A DNA stretch of 12,919 nt from Candidatus Eiseniibacteriota bacterium. Its GTDB lineage: Bacteria > Eisenbacteria > RBG-16-71-46 > JAFGJU01. The translations under genes and the position numbers were made by a program. Position 1 is the stretch's first letter. Each line of letters opens with the position of its first letter. The notes under the pieces were generated by a model, which worked only from the letters and a program-made list of their open reading frames with translations, was not told the origin of the DNA and did no database searches. Of this stretch, positions 1-8,226 are shown in pieces. The DNA is taken from NCBI GenBank assembly GCA_016928935.1, contig JAFGJU010000062.1, positions 1 through 12,919 on the forward strand, written 5' to 3'.

Positions 1-1
1 G

Positions 2-485
<484 letters not shown>

Positions 486-505
<20 letters not shown>

Positions 506-1868
506 GAGCCTGATAAGGCGACTCTATTCCCTGGAGAAGCGCGGCATGAGGTTCGACCTCGGCGGGACGAGGTCGCTCCTGAAAAAGCTCGGGAACCCAC
601 ACAGAGGATTCTCCTCCGTGCTCGTCGCCGGCACCAACGGCAAGGGCTCGACCTGCTCGTTCCTTTCGTCCATCCTCAACTCAGCCGGGCACGAGACGGG
701 CCTTTACACTTCGCCGCACCTGGTCGACTTCCGCGAGAGAATAAGGGTCTCCGGCGGTTGCATCCCGCGCGAACACGCAATGGACCTCCTGAGCTCGGTC
801 GTGCCCATCGGAGAAAGGGGAGGCCACTCCTTCTTCGAGACGCTGACCGGCCTTGCGTTCAGGTACTTCCACGACCGCAGGGTGCCGATGGTCGTGGCCG
901 AAGTGGGCCTGGGCGGCCGCTTGGACTCCACAAACGTGCTTTCTCCCCTGGTGTCGGTCATAACCGGGGTCTCGATAGAGCACAGTCACATACTTGGCGC
1001 CACTCTGTCCGCCATAGCGGGCGAGAAGGCGGGCATCATCCGGAGACGAAGGCCGGTCGTGACGGCGGCTCGCGGAAAGGCGCTCGAGACGATAGAAAAA
1101 CGGGCCGCCGACCTCGGCGCCGAAGTGCTCAGGCTGGGGCGTGAGCTCCGGGTGACCCGCAAGTTCGAGTCCCGCGCAGGCTCGGTGTTCTCGGCGCGCC
1201 TGGCCGGCGCGCCGACCGGAGCGGAGGCGCGGGGTTCCACCGACTACTTCGTGGGGCTCAGGGGGGCCTTCCAGGTCAGGAACGCAGGGTGCGCCATTCT
1301 GGCGGCCTCTTGCCTGCGGGAGATGGGCGTCGACGTGGACGACTCCGCCCTGCAGGACGGGCTCAGCCGTGCCCAGTGGCCCGGCCGGTTGGAGGAATGG
1401 GGTTGGACGCCGTGCTTTCTGTTCGACGTTGCGCACAACCCGGAGGCCGCCTCCAGGCTGGCGGAAGCGCTCTCTACGCTCTACGCCGGCAAGTCCGTGG
1501 TGGCCGTCGTGGGCATGGTCCGGGACAAGGACCACCGGCGTTTCCTGGGGCGGCTCCTGCCGCGCGTGAGACACGTCGTGTTCACACAGGCGGCCTGCGA
1601 CAGGGCGGTGCCGGCGGAAGAGCTGAAGGACTGCATGCCGCAGTCTGTGGCGGGCATGGGGTGGAGCCGGGTTGGGGGGAAGGCGTCGGAGGGTGTCGTC
1701 GGCAAGACTCGCGGCAAGGCCTGGAGTGTCACTCCGGGCGTACCTCAGGCGATGGACGCGGCTCTGTCAATCGCGGGCAAGGATGAGCTTGTATGTGTAA
1801 CTGGCTCCTTCTATACTGTTGGCGAGGCGATGCAATGCCTCGGGATTGGGGTCAGGGAGAGAGTCTGA
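486..1868 (+). CDS. folC: Bifunctional folylpolyglutamate synthase / dihydrofolate synthase
   Basis: This Mur-ligase-type enzyme adds glutamate to dihydropteroate and then to reduced folates, using ATP, in the cytoplasm. The 460-residue protein has the expected order: the P-loop GTNGKGST at residues 49-56, TSPHL at 75-79 with ERI at 84-86, the ATPase signature EVGLGGRLDSTN at 139-150, the lysine region GEKAGII near 179-185, WPGRLE at 298-303, DVAHNPEA at 314-321, and the C-terminal CVTGSFYTVGEA. Family members are usually about 420-440 residues. The extra length is mainly a Gly/Ser/Lys-rich insert around residues 395-415, before the last strand. The ATG at 486 has GGGAG a few bases upstream and gives the usual N-terminal helix (YESLIRRLYSLEKRG). 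It overlaps accD by 20 bases. Confidence 0.97.
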
Positions 1869-1996
1869 CCGGACGAGATCAGCCCCGGTGATGACTGTTC
1901 CGCGGCACGGAGCCCGCGCGACTGCAAACGACACATCCGCGCTCACTGCGGCCGCCCGATTCCGGGAACCGGAGGGACAATTGAGGTGAAGTAATA

Positions 1997-3115
1997 ATGG
2001 CCGACGTGATTCTCAAAGGAGTGACCAAGAGATTCCCGGGCGGAGTCGTGGCCGTGGACAACGTGAGTCTTCACGTCCCGGACAGGGAGCTCCTGGTCCT
2101 GGTCGGGCCCTCGGGATGCGGCAAGACGACCGTCCTCAGAATCGTGGCCGGTCTGGAGCGTCACAGCGAGGGTGACGTCTACGTCGGAGATCGCCTCGTC
2201 AACGAAGTCGCGCCCAAGGACAGGGACATAGCGATGGTGTTCCAGAACTACGCGCTTTACCCCCACATGACAGTGTACGACAACATGGCGTTCGGCCTTA
2301 AGCTGCGCAAGTTCTCGAAGTCCGACATAGACGCCAGGGTGAAGGAGGCGGCCGACATTCTGGAAATAGGAGCCCTTCTGTCGAGGAAACCGAAGGAGCT
2401 CTCAGGAGGCCAGAGACAGCGCGTGGCGCTGGGCAGGGCCATAGTCAGGCACCCCACGGTGTTCCTGTTTGACGAGCCCCTCTCGAACCTGGACGCCAGG
2501 CTGCGGGTTCAGATGAGGGCGGAGATCGTGAAACTGCACGCGCGGCTGGGAGTGACGATGATGTACGTGACGCACGACCAAACCGAGGCCATGACGATGG
2601 GCCAGCGCATCGCCGTAATGCACAAGGGCGTCGTGAGGCAGCTGGACCGGCCTCTGGAGGTATACCGCCGGCCGGCGGACAGGTTCGTCGCCGGTTTCAT
2701 AGGTACTCCCTCCATGAACCTGGTGGAGGGGACCGTCGGCCAGAGCGACGGCGGGTTTGTGTTCCGCTCCGAGTCCACGACGATCGACCTGCCCAGCGCG
2801 TTGGACCCCGTTGTGCGGTTATGTCCGCACGGAGAGGTGACCATCGGCGCCAGGCCGGAGGACGTCGCGCCGGCCGGCGTTCCGGCGGCGGGCAGCCTTG
2901 TCCTGGGCGACGCCGTCGTGGAGCTGGTGGAGATGCTGGGGAACGAGGCCGTCGTGCACGCGAAGATAGGAAGGGCGACCGTGGTGTACAAGGCCGCGGG
3001 AGACGAAGTCCCCGGCAGAGGTGACAGGGTGAAGCTGTCTGTCCCGCTGTCACGCGTTCACCTCTTCGATTCCAAGAGCGAAGCCAGGCTCGAACATTCC
3101 TCTGACCGGTCTTGA
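1997..3115 (+). CDS. Sugar-type ABC transporter ATP-binding protein (MalK/UgpC/MsmK family)
   Basis: This is the cytoplasmic ATPase that drives a carbohydrate importer. The 372-residue chain has a full nucleotide-binding domain: Walker A GPSGCGKTT at 37-45, Q-loop VFQNYALYPHMTV with Q83, signature LSGGQRQR at 135-142, Walker B VFLFDEP at 155-161, D-loop SNLDARLR at 163-170 and the switch His in THDQTEAMT (H193). From about residue 235 follows the beta-rich OB/TOBE regulatory domain typical of MalK and UgpC, including GARPEDV. The start ATG has a good ribosome site (GAGGTGAAG, 1983-1991). No permease or binding-protein gene lies next to it, so it may serve distant permeases, as MsmK-type shared ATPases do. 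The ROK kinase downstream fits sugar use. The exact substrate cannot be read from the sequence. Confidence 0.93.
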   Translation: MADVILKGVTKRFPGGVVAVDNVSLHVPDRELLVLVGPSGCGKTTVLRIVAGLERHSEGDVYVGDRLVNEVAPKDRDIAMVFQNYALYPHMTVYDNMAFGLKLRKFSKSDIDARVKEAADILEIGALLSRKPKELSGGQRQRVALGRAIVRHPTVFLFDEPLSNLDARLRVQMRAEIVKLHARLGVTMMYVTHDQTEAMTMGQRIAVMHKGVVRQLDRPLEVYRRPADRFVAGFIGTPSMNLVEGTVGQSDGGFVFRSESTTIDLPSALDPVVRLCPHGEVTIGARPEDVAPAGVPAAGSLVLGDAVVELVEMLGNEAVVHAKIGRATVVYKAAGDEVPGRGDRVKLSVPLSRVHLFDSKSEARLEHSSDRS

Positions 3116-3169
3116 ACTGTCTTAAGGCTCACAGAATTACAACAAGCGACCCGCCGTGGCTCCTTCAGC

Positions 3170-3174
3170 GGAGG
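3170..3174 (+). promoter_or_regulatory. Ribosome binding site that decides the start of the ROK kinase
   Basis: GGAGG lies five bases before the ATG at 3180. The in-frame GTG at 3156 would add eight residues, but no comparable site precedes it, so I use 3180. Confidence 0.7.
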
Positions 3175-3179
3175 CCTTG

Positions 3180-4214
3180 ATGACGGCTTCTTTCAAGAGC
3201 GCCGTGGCCCTGGGCGTGGACATCGGCGGCACATTCGTGAAGACGGCCCTGGTGGGACCCGGCCCGGCCGTGCTGGAACGCGCCAGACTGACAATGGACC
3301 CCGGAGAGCCGGCCGAGGCTCTGCTCCGACGGCTGTCGGGGACCCTCTACGGGCTGGAGGCGCTGGTCGAAGGGAGGCCGGCGCTGCCAGTCGGTGTGGG
3401 GTGCGCGGGGCTGATAGACGCACGGACGGGGGTCGTCAGGACTTCTCCCAACCTTCCGCTCTGGCGGGACGTGCCCCTGGTTGCCGCCCTCTCGGAAGGG
3501 CTGGCCGTCCACAGGGCGGGCCCGCCAGAGACCCGGACGGCGACCGAAGCCGGTCGGACGGCCCGGGTCGTCCTGGACAACGACGCCAACGTGTTCAGTT
3601 TCGCCGAGGGATTCTTCGGAGCGGCCAGGGACGCTGCGAACGCCGTGTTCGTGACGCTCGGCACCGGCGTCGGTGGCGGGCTCAAGCTGGACGGCAGGCT
3701 GTACACCGGGAGCTGCGGTTTCGCGGGCGAGATAGGCCACATCACGATAGACCCGGACGGCCCGGTCTGTGCATGCGGGAACAGAGGATGCCTCGAGAGC
3801 TTCGTCGGCAGCGGCAGCATCGTGCGCAGGGCGAGGAAGATGATAGAAGACGAGGGCAGGCAGAACGAATGGCTGAGCTCGGGTCTCTCCTCCCTGGACG
3901 AGCTCACGGCCGAGGACGTCGGCAGGGCGGCTCAGGCCGGCGACGCTTTGGCGACGCGAGTGTTCGGCGAGGCGGGCGAGCACCTGGGAGTGGCGCTCGC
4001 GGGAGTCGTCAACTTGCTCAACCCGGAGGTAGTCGTCCTGGGCGGTGGAGTGTCCAAGGCGGGCGAGCCCCTGTTCTCGGCAGTGCGCTCGACAGTGCTC
4101 AGGAGAGCCCTGGGCCTTTCCAGCAGGTGCGTCAGGATAGTGCCGGCGCTCTTGGGCGAGGACGCCGGTGTGATCGGGGCCGCGATGAAGGCGGCCGGCT
4201 CCGGGGGAAGCTAG
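3180..4214 (+). CDS. ROK-family sugar kinase (glucokinase-like)
   Basis: This is a cytoplasmic kinase of the ROK family, most like glucokinases that phosphorylate glucose or a related hexose or aminosugar with ATP. The 344-residue protein begins with the phosphate-binding segment ALGVDIGGTFVKTALVG (DIGGT at 14-18). It has the catalytic DNDAN at 133-137 (D135 as the likely base), LGTGVGGG at 160-167, and the ROK zinc site: H187 in GEIGH followed by C197-x-C199-G-x-x-G-C204. The C-terminal half has the expected VNLLNPEVVVLGGGVS. Between LAV and VVLDNDAN there is an unusual insert of about 18 residues, rich in Arg, Thr and Ala (about 111-128). The gene follows the sugar ABC ATPase after 64 bases and ends four bases before lptD, so it may be co-transcribed with both. 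Family is secure; the exact sugar is not. Confidence 0.93.
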   Translation: MTASFKSAVALGVDIGGTFVKTALVGPGPAVLERARLTMDPGEPAEALLRRLSGTLYGLEALVEGRPALPVGVGCAGLIDARTGVVRTSPNLPLWRDVPLVAALSEGLAVHRAGPPETRTATEAGRTARVVLDNDANVFSFAEGFFGAARDAANAVFVTLGTGVGGGLKLDGRLYTGSCGFAGEIGHITIDPDGPVCACGNRGCLESFVGSGSIVRRARKMIEDEGRQNEWLSSGLSSLDELTAEDVGRAAQAGDALATRVFGEAGEHLGVALAGVVNLLNPEVVVLGGGVSKAGEPLFSAVRSTVLRRALGLSSRCVRIVPALLGEDAGVIGAAMKAAGSGGS

Positions 4215-4218
4215 CGCG

Positions 4219-7200
4219 ATGACGAGTACGGTCCCCTCCGAATCCAGCGCGCGAAGTGGTCCCCCCCTCCTTTCCGTTCTCCTCTTTTTTTCGTTGTTGG
4301 TCTGCGCGACGGCGCGCGCATTCTGTCCGGTTCCGGTCGCGTGGTGCGCCGAGGCGGGTGAGGACTCGACCCTGGCCGGCGCCCGAGCGTCGGGAGTCCC
4401 CGGCGGCGCGGGGCCGGAAGCGGAGATCCCGTTCGATATCTCAGCGGACAACCTGAGGGGCAAAGCCGGAACCGACCAGGACTTCCTTCTCCTTGAGGGC
4501 AACGTCCGGATCGTCCACGGCACCACAGTGGCTACGGGCGCGACCGGCATCTACTTCCGCAGCACTCGCCTGGCCACGCTGGGCGGCGGTGTGAGGATAG
4601 TGGACGGCGAGACCATAATGACCTCCAGGCGAGCCACGTATTCTCTGGCGACCGAGACCGCCACGCTTCAGGAGAACGTTACCATCACAAACCGCGGCGC
4701 CGTCCTGAAGGGGGAAACCGCCGAGTTCAGAAGAAGGGAAAATCAGGCCGTCCTCACGGGCAACGTCACTCTCGTCGACAGCACCAGATCCATCAAGGCG
4801 GACAGGATTGTGTACGACCGCGACACCGAGACGGTCGAGGCGTTCGGGAAAGTGACCGCCAGCGACAGCAACGAGAACTCCACGGTCACCGGAGGCCACG
4901 CTCTGTACAACAGAAGGTCCGAGGTGGCGGTCGTGACTTCCGCCCCCCACCTGGTCATGACGGAAGAAGACGGGGTCGAGACGCGGGTGAACGGCGAGCA
5001 GATGGAGTTCTCAATGGACCAGGACGTGTTCAGGGCCAGGGGAGGCGTGCGCATACTGAGAAAGGACATGGAGGCCTCCTGCCAGCTGGCGGAGTTCAAC
5101 AGAAAGGAGAACAGGGTCATCCTGGCCGGAAACCCGAGAGCGTGGGACGAGGACGGCGAGATCAGAGGTGACACGCTGGAGCTCCTGACGGACGGCGCTG
5201 AGCTGCGCACGGTGAAGGTGTTCGGCCACTCGGAGGTCTTCTACAGGGCTCCCGAGGGAGAGGAGCCGGAGACAAGCCGCGTGGTCGGGGACTCCATTCG
5301 AATAGTCATGGACGACGAGGAGATCGACGAGGTGTTCGTCTACGGGCACGCACGGAGCGACTACTTCGCCGTGGCTGAGGGCGAGCCCGTGCGGAACGTG
5401 GCGTCCGGAGACACGGTTCACCTGCGGGTGGAGAACAGAAAGCCCACCACCGCCACGTTCGAGGGGAGCACCTCGGGAGTGTACAACTTCTCGACCGCCT
5501 CGGGCGACAGCCTCGTCAAGGAGCAGGTGGACTACTCCAGCAAGAAGATAGAGTTCTACATAGACGACAAGCTCATCCGCCTGAGCGGCGACGCGGAGAT
5601 GAAGTACAAGAACCTGAGGCTCGTGGCACAGGAGGTGGAGTTCGACTCGGACAAGCAGACGCTGGAGGCGACGGGCGAGCCGGTGTTGTGGGAGAGCGAG
5701 GAGAAGGTCACGGGCGACAGGATGACTTACAGCCTCGAGACCGCCAGAGGGACGATATACGAGGGCAGGACGCGCTTCCAGAAGGGCTTCTACACAGGGG
5801 ACGAGATCAGAAAAGTGGGGGACAAGATCCTCAATGTCAGGGCGGCCGAGTACACCTCGTGCGAGCTCAAAGAGCCTCACTACCACTTCAGCAGCCAGCG
5901 GATGCGGATATACCTGAACGACAAGGTCATCGCCAGGCCCCTGGTCTTCTACGTGAGGAAGGTGCCGCTTCTGGCGCTGCCTTTCTACGTCTTCCCGATA
6001 AAGCCCGGGCGGCACTCCGGGTTTCTGATTCCGCAGGTGGAGTTCGGGTTCAACTCCACCAAGGGTCGCTTCGTAAGGAACGCCGGTTACTACTGGGCCG
6101 TCAACGACTACGCAGACGTGACGGGCTGGATGGATTACTTCGAGAACGGCCCCAGATGGATCGCGTACCTGGAGACCAGGTACAACGTCAGGTACAGGTT
6201 GTCCGGCTCCCTCAACTTCTCCTACTCGGACAACCCGGGGCTGGGCACGTCGCAGTGGGACCTGCAGGGGAATCACCTCCAGAAGCTGGGAGAGGACCTG
6301 AACCTGTCCATGGAAGGAGACTTCGTCAGCGACAAGAACTACAGGCTCGACAGAGGCCTTGGAAGGGGCTTCGAGGAGCGAGTCAACCGCATCCTGCGGT
6401 CTAAGATGTCGCTGACCAAGCGATGGTCGCAGGCACAATTGACGGCGGCCTACGACAGGACCGCTTACATGGACACCGACCCGGAAGACTCCGTGGACGA
6501 GCTGAAGCGGCTGGAGCTGAGGCCCACCGTGAGCTTTTCGATGTCCAGCCGGGCCATCGGCGGGACGGCGAAGCCCGGGGCCTCCAAAGGCTGGCGCGAT
6601 TGGTTCAAGGCCACCTACGTCAGCGCCTCCACCTCGCTCTTGTCCCAGGCCAGAGTGTACGAAACGCACGAGGAAGAGCACACCGGCATGAGCACAAGGC
6701 TCGGCATCAGGGACTCGAGAAAACTGCTGGGCATTGTCAATGTCTCCCCGAGCCTGAGCTACACTGAGGACTGGTACGACGAAGACCTCCTGGGAAACAA
6801 GCTCGAGCGGGCCGGAGTCTGGAGCGCGTCCGTGGCCGGAAGCGCGACTCTCTTCAGAATATTCCGGTTGCCGGCGGGACCGCTTGACGCGGTGCGGCAC
6901 TCGCTGTCTCCCACCGTGCAGTTTTCCTATCAGCCCGATTTCCCACAGTACAGCTACGTGGACACACTGGGCGTGAGGAGGAGTCGCTTCCCCAGTTTCG
7001 GCGGGATCTCCACGTCCTGGAGCAAGCGGCAGTCTGTGTCCCTGTCGCTGTACAACAGGTTCCAGGCAAAGCTGAAGTGGAAGGACAGGGTGATACGCCT
7101 GGACGACCTCCTCGACGTGACTCTCTCCACCGCGTACGACTTCCTTTACAGAGAGAACTCCAAGTCCCAACCCCTATCGGACGTGAACACGTCCATACGA

Positions 7201-7725
7201 TTGAAGCCGGTGCAGAATTTCTCTTCGGAGCTCTTCCTCACGCACGACCCGGTCTCAAAACACCTGAGCAGCCTCAGCTTCGTGTCGTACCTCACGCTCC
7301 AGAGCCGCGCCGGGGCGAGCGCGGACACGGCCGGGCAGCGCGGCACAAGAGCGGAGGCCCCATCGTTGGAAGGCGAGGTCTCAGAGCAGGCGGAAGAGGT
7401 CGAGAGGAGTGTGCCCAGCCTGCCGTGGCAGGGCACGTTCACGTTCCGGTACAGCAGAGGAGCCGAGGCGGCAAGCGCGAGCTACTGGCTGGACGGCAAC
7501 GCGGCGCTGTACCTGTCCAAGAACTGGCGGGTCGAGTACGGCGCCCATTACGACCTCAAGGAAAGGCAGGTGGTGAGTCAGACTTTCTCGTTGTACAGGG
7601 ACCTTCACTGTTGGGAGGCCATATTCACTCGCAGGTTCTCGGGCCAGAGATGGGAGTATTATTTCAAGATCAACATAAAAGCCCACAAGGAAATCTACAT
7701 AGAACGCGGCTCGGCGATAAGTTAG
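4219..7725 (+). CDS. lptD: LPS-assembly outer-membrane protein LptD (OstA/Imp) with enlarged periplasmic region
   Basis: LptD is the outer-membrane beta-barrel that inserts lipopolysaccharide into the outer leaflet. At 1168 residues it is much longer than E. coli LptD (784). A signal peptide (hydrophobic core about 16-31, cleavage likely after ATARA at 34) precedes a long run of OstA/LptA-like jelly-roll repeats from about residue 74 (ISADNLRG) to about 545, recognisable as repeated LEGNV, LTGNV and LSGDAEM strands. The C-terminal barrel domain starts near TSCELKEPHYHF (C548) and contains the diagnostic stretch LPFYVFPIKPGRHSGFLIPQ. Cysteines at 36, 43, 288, 548 and 1131 (in DLHCWEAIF) could form the disulfides this family uses to align plug and barrel. 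The chain ends in SAIS, not the aromatic residue common in barrel proteins. The start ATG lies four bases after the kinase stop, with GGGGGA about 10 bases upstream. Confidence 0.93.
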   Translation: MTSTVPSESSARSGPPLLSVLLFFSLLVCATARAFCPVPVAWCAEAGEDSTLAGARASGVPGGAGPEAEIPFDISADNLRGKAGTDQDFLLLEGNVRIVHGTTVATGATGIYFRSTRLATLGGGVRIVDGETIMTSRRATYSLATETATLQENVTITNRGAVLKGETAEFRRRENQAVLTGNVTLVDSTRSIKADRIVYDRDTETVEAFGKVTASDSNENSTVTGGHALYNRRSEVAVVTSAPHLVMTEEDGVETRVNGEQMEFSMDQDVFRARGGVRILRKDMEASCQLAEFNRKENRVILAGNPRAWDEDGEIRGDTLELLTDGAELRTVKVFGHSEVFYRAPEGEEPETSRVVGDSIRIVMDDEEIDEVFVYGHARSDYFAVAEGEPVRNVASGDTVHLRVENRKPTTATFEGSTSGVYNFSTASGDSLVKEQVDYSSKKIEFYIDDKLIRLSGDAEMKYKNLRLVAQEVEFDSDKQTLEATGEPVLWESEEKVTGDRMTYSLETARGTIYEGRTRFQKGFYTGDEIRKVGDKILNVRAAEYTSCELKEPHYHFSSQRMRIYLNDKVIARPLVFYVRKVPLLALPFYVFPIKPGRHSGFLIPQVEFGFNSTKGRFVRNAGYYWAVNDYADVTGWMDYFENGPRWIAYLETRYNVRYRLSGSLNFSYSDNPGLGTSQWDLQGNHLQKLGEDLNLSMEGDFVSDKNYRLDRGLGRGFEERVNRILRSKMSLTKRWSQAQLTAAYDRTAYMDTDPEDSVDELKRLELRPTVSFSMSSRAIGGTAKPGASKGWRDWFKATYVSASTSLLSQARVYETHEEEHTGMSTRLGIRDSRKLLGIVNVSPSLSYTEDWYDEDLLGNKLERAGVWSASVAGSATLFRIFRLPAGPLDAVRHSLSPTVQFSYQPDFPQYSYVDTLGVRRSRFPSFGGISTSWSKRQSVSLSLYNRFQAKLKWKDRVIRLDDLLDVTLSTAYDFLYRENSKSQPLSDVNTSIRLKPVQNFSSELFLTHDPVSKHLSSLSFVSYLTLQSRAGASADTAGQRGTRAEAPSLEGEVSEQAEEVERSVPSLPWQGTFTFRYSRGAEAASASYWLDGNAALYLSKNWRVEYGAHYDLKERQVVSQTFSLYRDLHCWEAIFTRRFSGQRWEYYFKINIKAHKEIYIERGSAIS

Positions 7726-7762
7726 AATTGCATCACCCATCCAGTGTCGGAGGTGATTTCTG

Positions 7763-8056
7763 GTGACCAAGGCAAAGCTGGCCGCCAGGCTTGCCCAAAG
7801 GACCGGCCTGTCACTTAAAGATGCCAGGGCCTCGATTGACGCTCTGTTCAGCACTGTGCCCAGGTACGGTATCATCGTGGACGAGCTGAGGAGCGGAAGA
7901 CGGGTCCAAGTGACCGGGTTCGGCACGTTCGAAACCAGACAGAGGAAGGCCAGAGTCGGGGTCAACCCCCGGACCGGCGAGAAGATCAGAATCTCCGCCA
8001 CGAGATTCCCCGCGTTCCAGGCGGGCAGGGCCCTGAAGCAGCGCGTGAGGCGCTAG
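7763..8056 (+). CDS. HU/IHF-family nucleoid DNA-binding protein
   Basis: This is a small dimeric histone-like protein that bends DNA and organises the nucleoid. The 97-residue sequence opens with the HU helix pattern TKAKLAARLAQRTGLSLKDA. It has the core GFGTFETRQRKAR at 52-64, and the DNA-binding arm VGVNPRTGEKIRI whose proline (P69) is the usual intercalating residue. The canonical arm reads GRNP; here it is GVNP, so one arginine is lost. Between the helical part and the sheet there is a short insert (PRYGIIVDELRSG), which makes it slightly longer than the usual 90 residues. The start is GTG at 7763, chosen because a very strong site (GGAGGTGAT, 7749-7757) precedes it. It follows lptD by 37 bases, so it may share its transcript. 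HU versus IHF subtype cannot be decided. Confidence 0.94.
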   Translation: MTKAKLAARLAQRTGLSLKDARASIDALFSTVPRYGIIVDELRSGRRVQVTGFGTFETRQRKARVGVNPRTGEKIRISATRFPAFQAGRALKQRVRR

Positions 8057-8057
8057 G

Positions 8058-8096
8058 GCTGCGCCACGCAGCGAGTCCGGCCGGGCAGAAACCGGC
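8058..8096 (+). terminator. Two tandem hairpins after the HU gene (possible transcript 3' end)
   Basis: Directly after the HU stop codon, GCTGCG (8058-8063) pairs with CGCAGC (8067-8072) around the loop CCA. Then GCCGG (8080-8084) pairs with CCGGC (8092-8096). No U-tract follows, so a classical intrinsic terminator is not shown. They may protect the mRNA 3' end or slow polymerase. Confidence 0.35.
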
Positions 8097-8155
8097 AGAG
8101 CGACGCCGATTCGACCTGCGACGCCGGCCCGCGCGGCGGCAACTTGTGTTATCTG

Positions 8156-8184
8156 TTGCTCTCTACGGTGTTAGCTGATATACT
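8156..8184 (+). promoter_or_regulatory. Candidate sigma70-type promoter for the UshA-like selenoprotein gene
   Basis: TTGCTC (8156-8161) and TATACT (8179-8184) are separated by exactly 17 bases in the only AT-rich patch between the HU gene and the next start codon. The -10 matches the consensus at five of six positions; the -35 is weaker. Transcription would begin near 8191, leaving a leader of about 35 bases before the GTG at 8227. Confidence 0.5.
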
Positions 8185-8226
8185 TATTTTGATACGGTGT
8201 TCTGGACACAGGAGGTGACAACCCAC

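Noticed and set aside
3165..4550. Minus-strand open frame of 461 codons opposite the ROK kinase
   Set aside because: It is low-complexity shadow sequence running through the kinase and the lptD start; no domain is visible.
5011..7170. Long open frame on the minus strand (719 codons) opposite lptD
   Set aside because: It mirrors lptD codon structure in GC-rich DNA, has no ribosome site or recognisable domain, and lies fully inside a secure gene.
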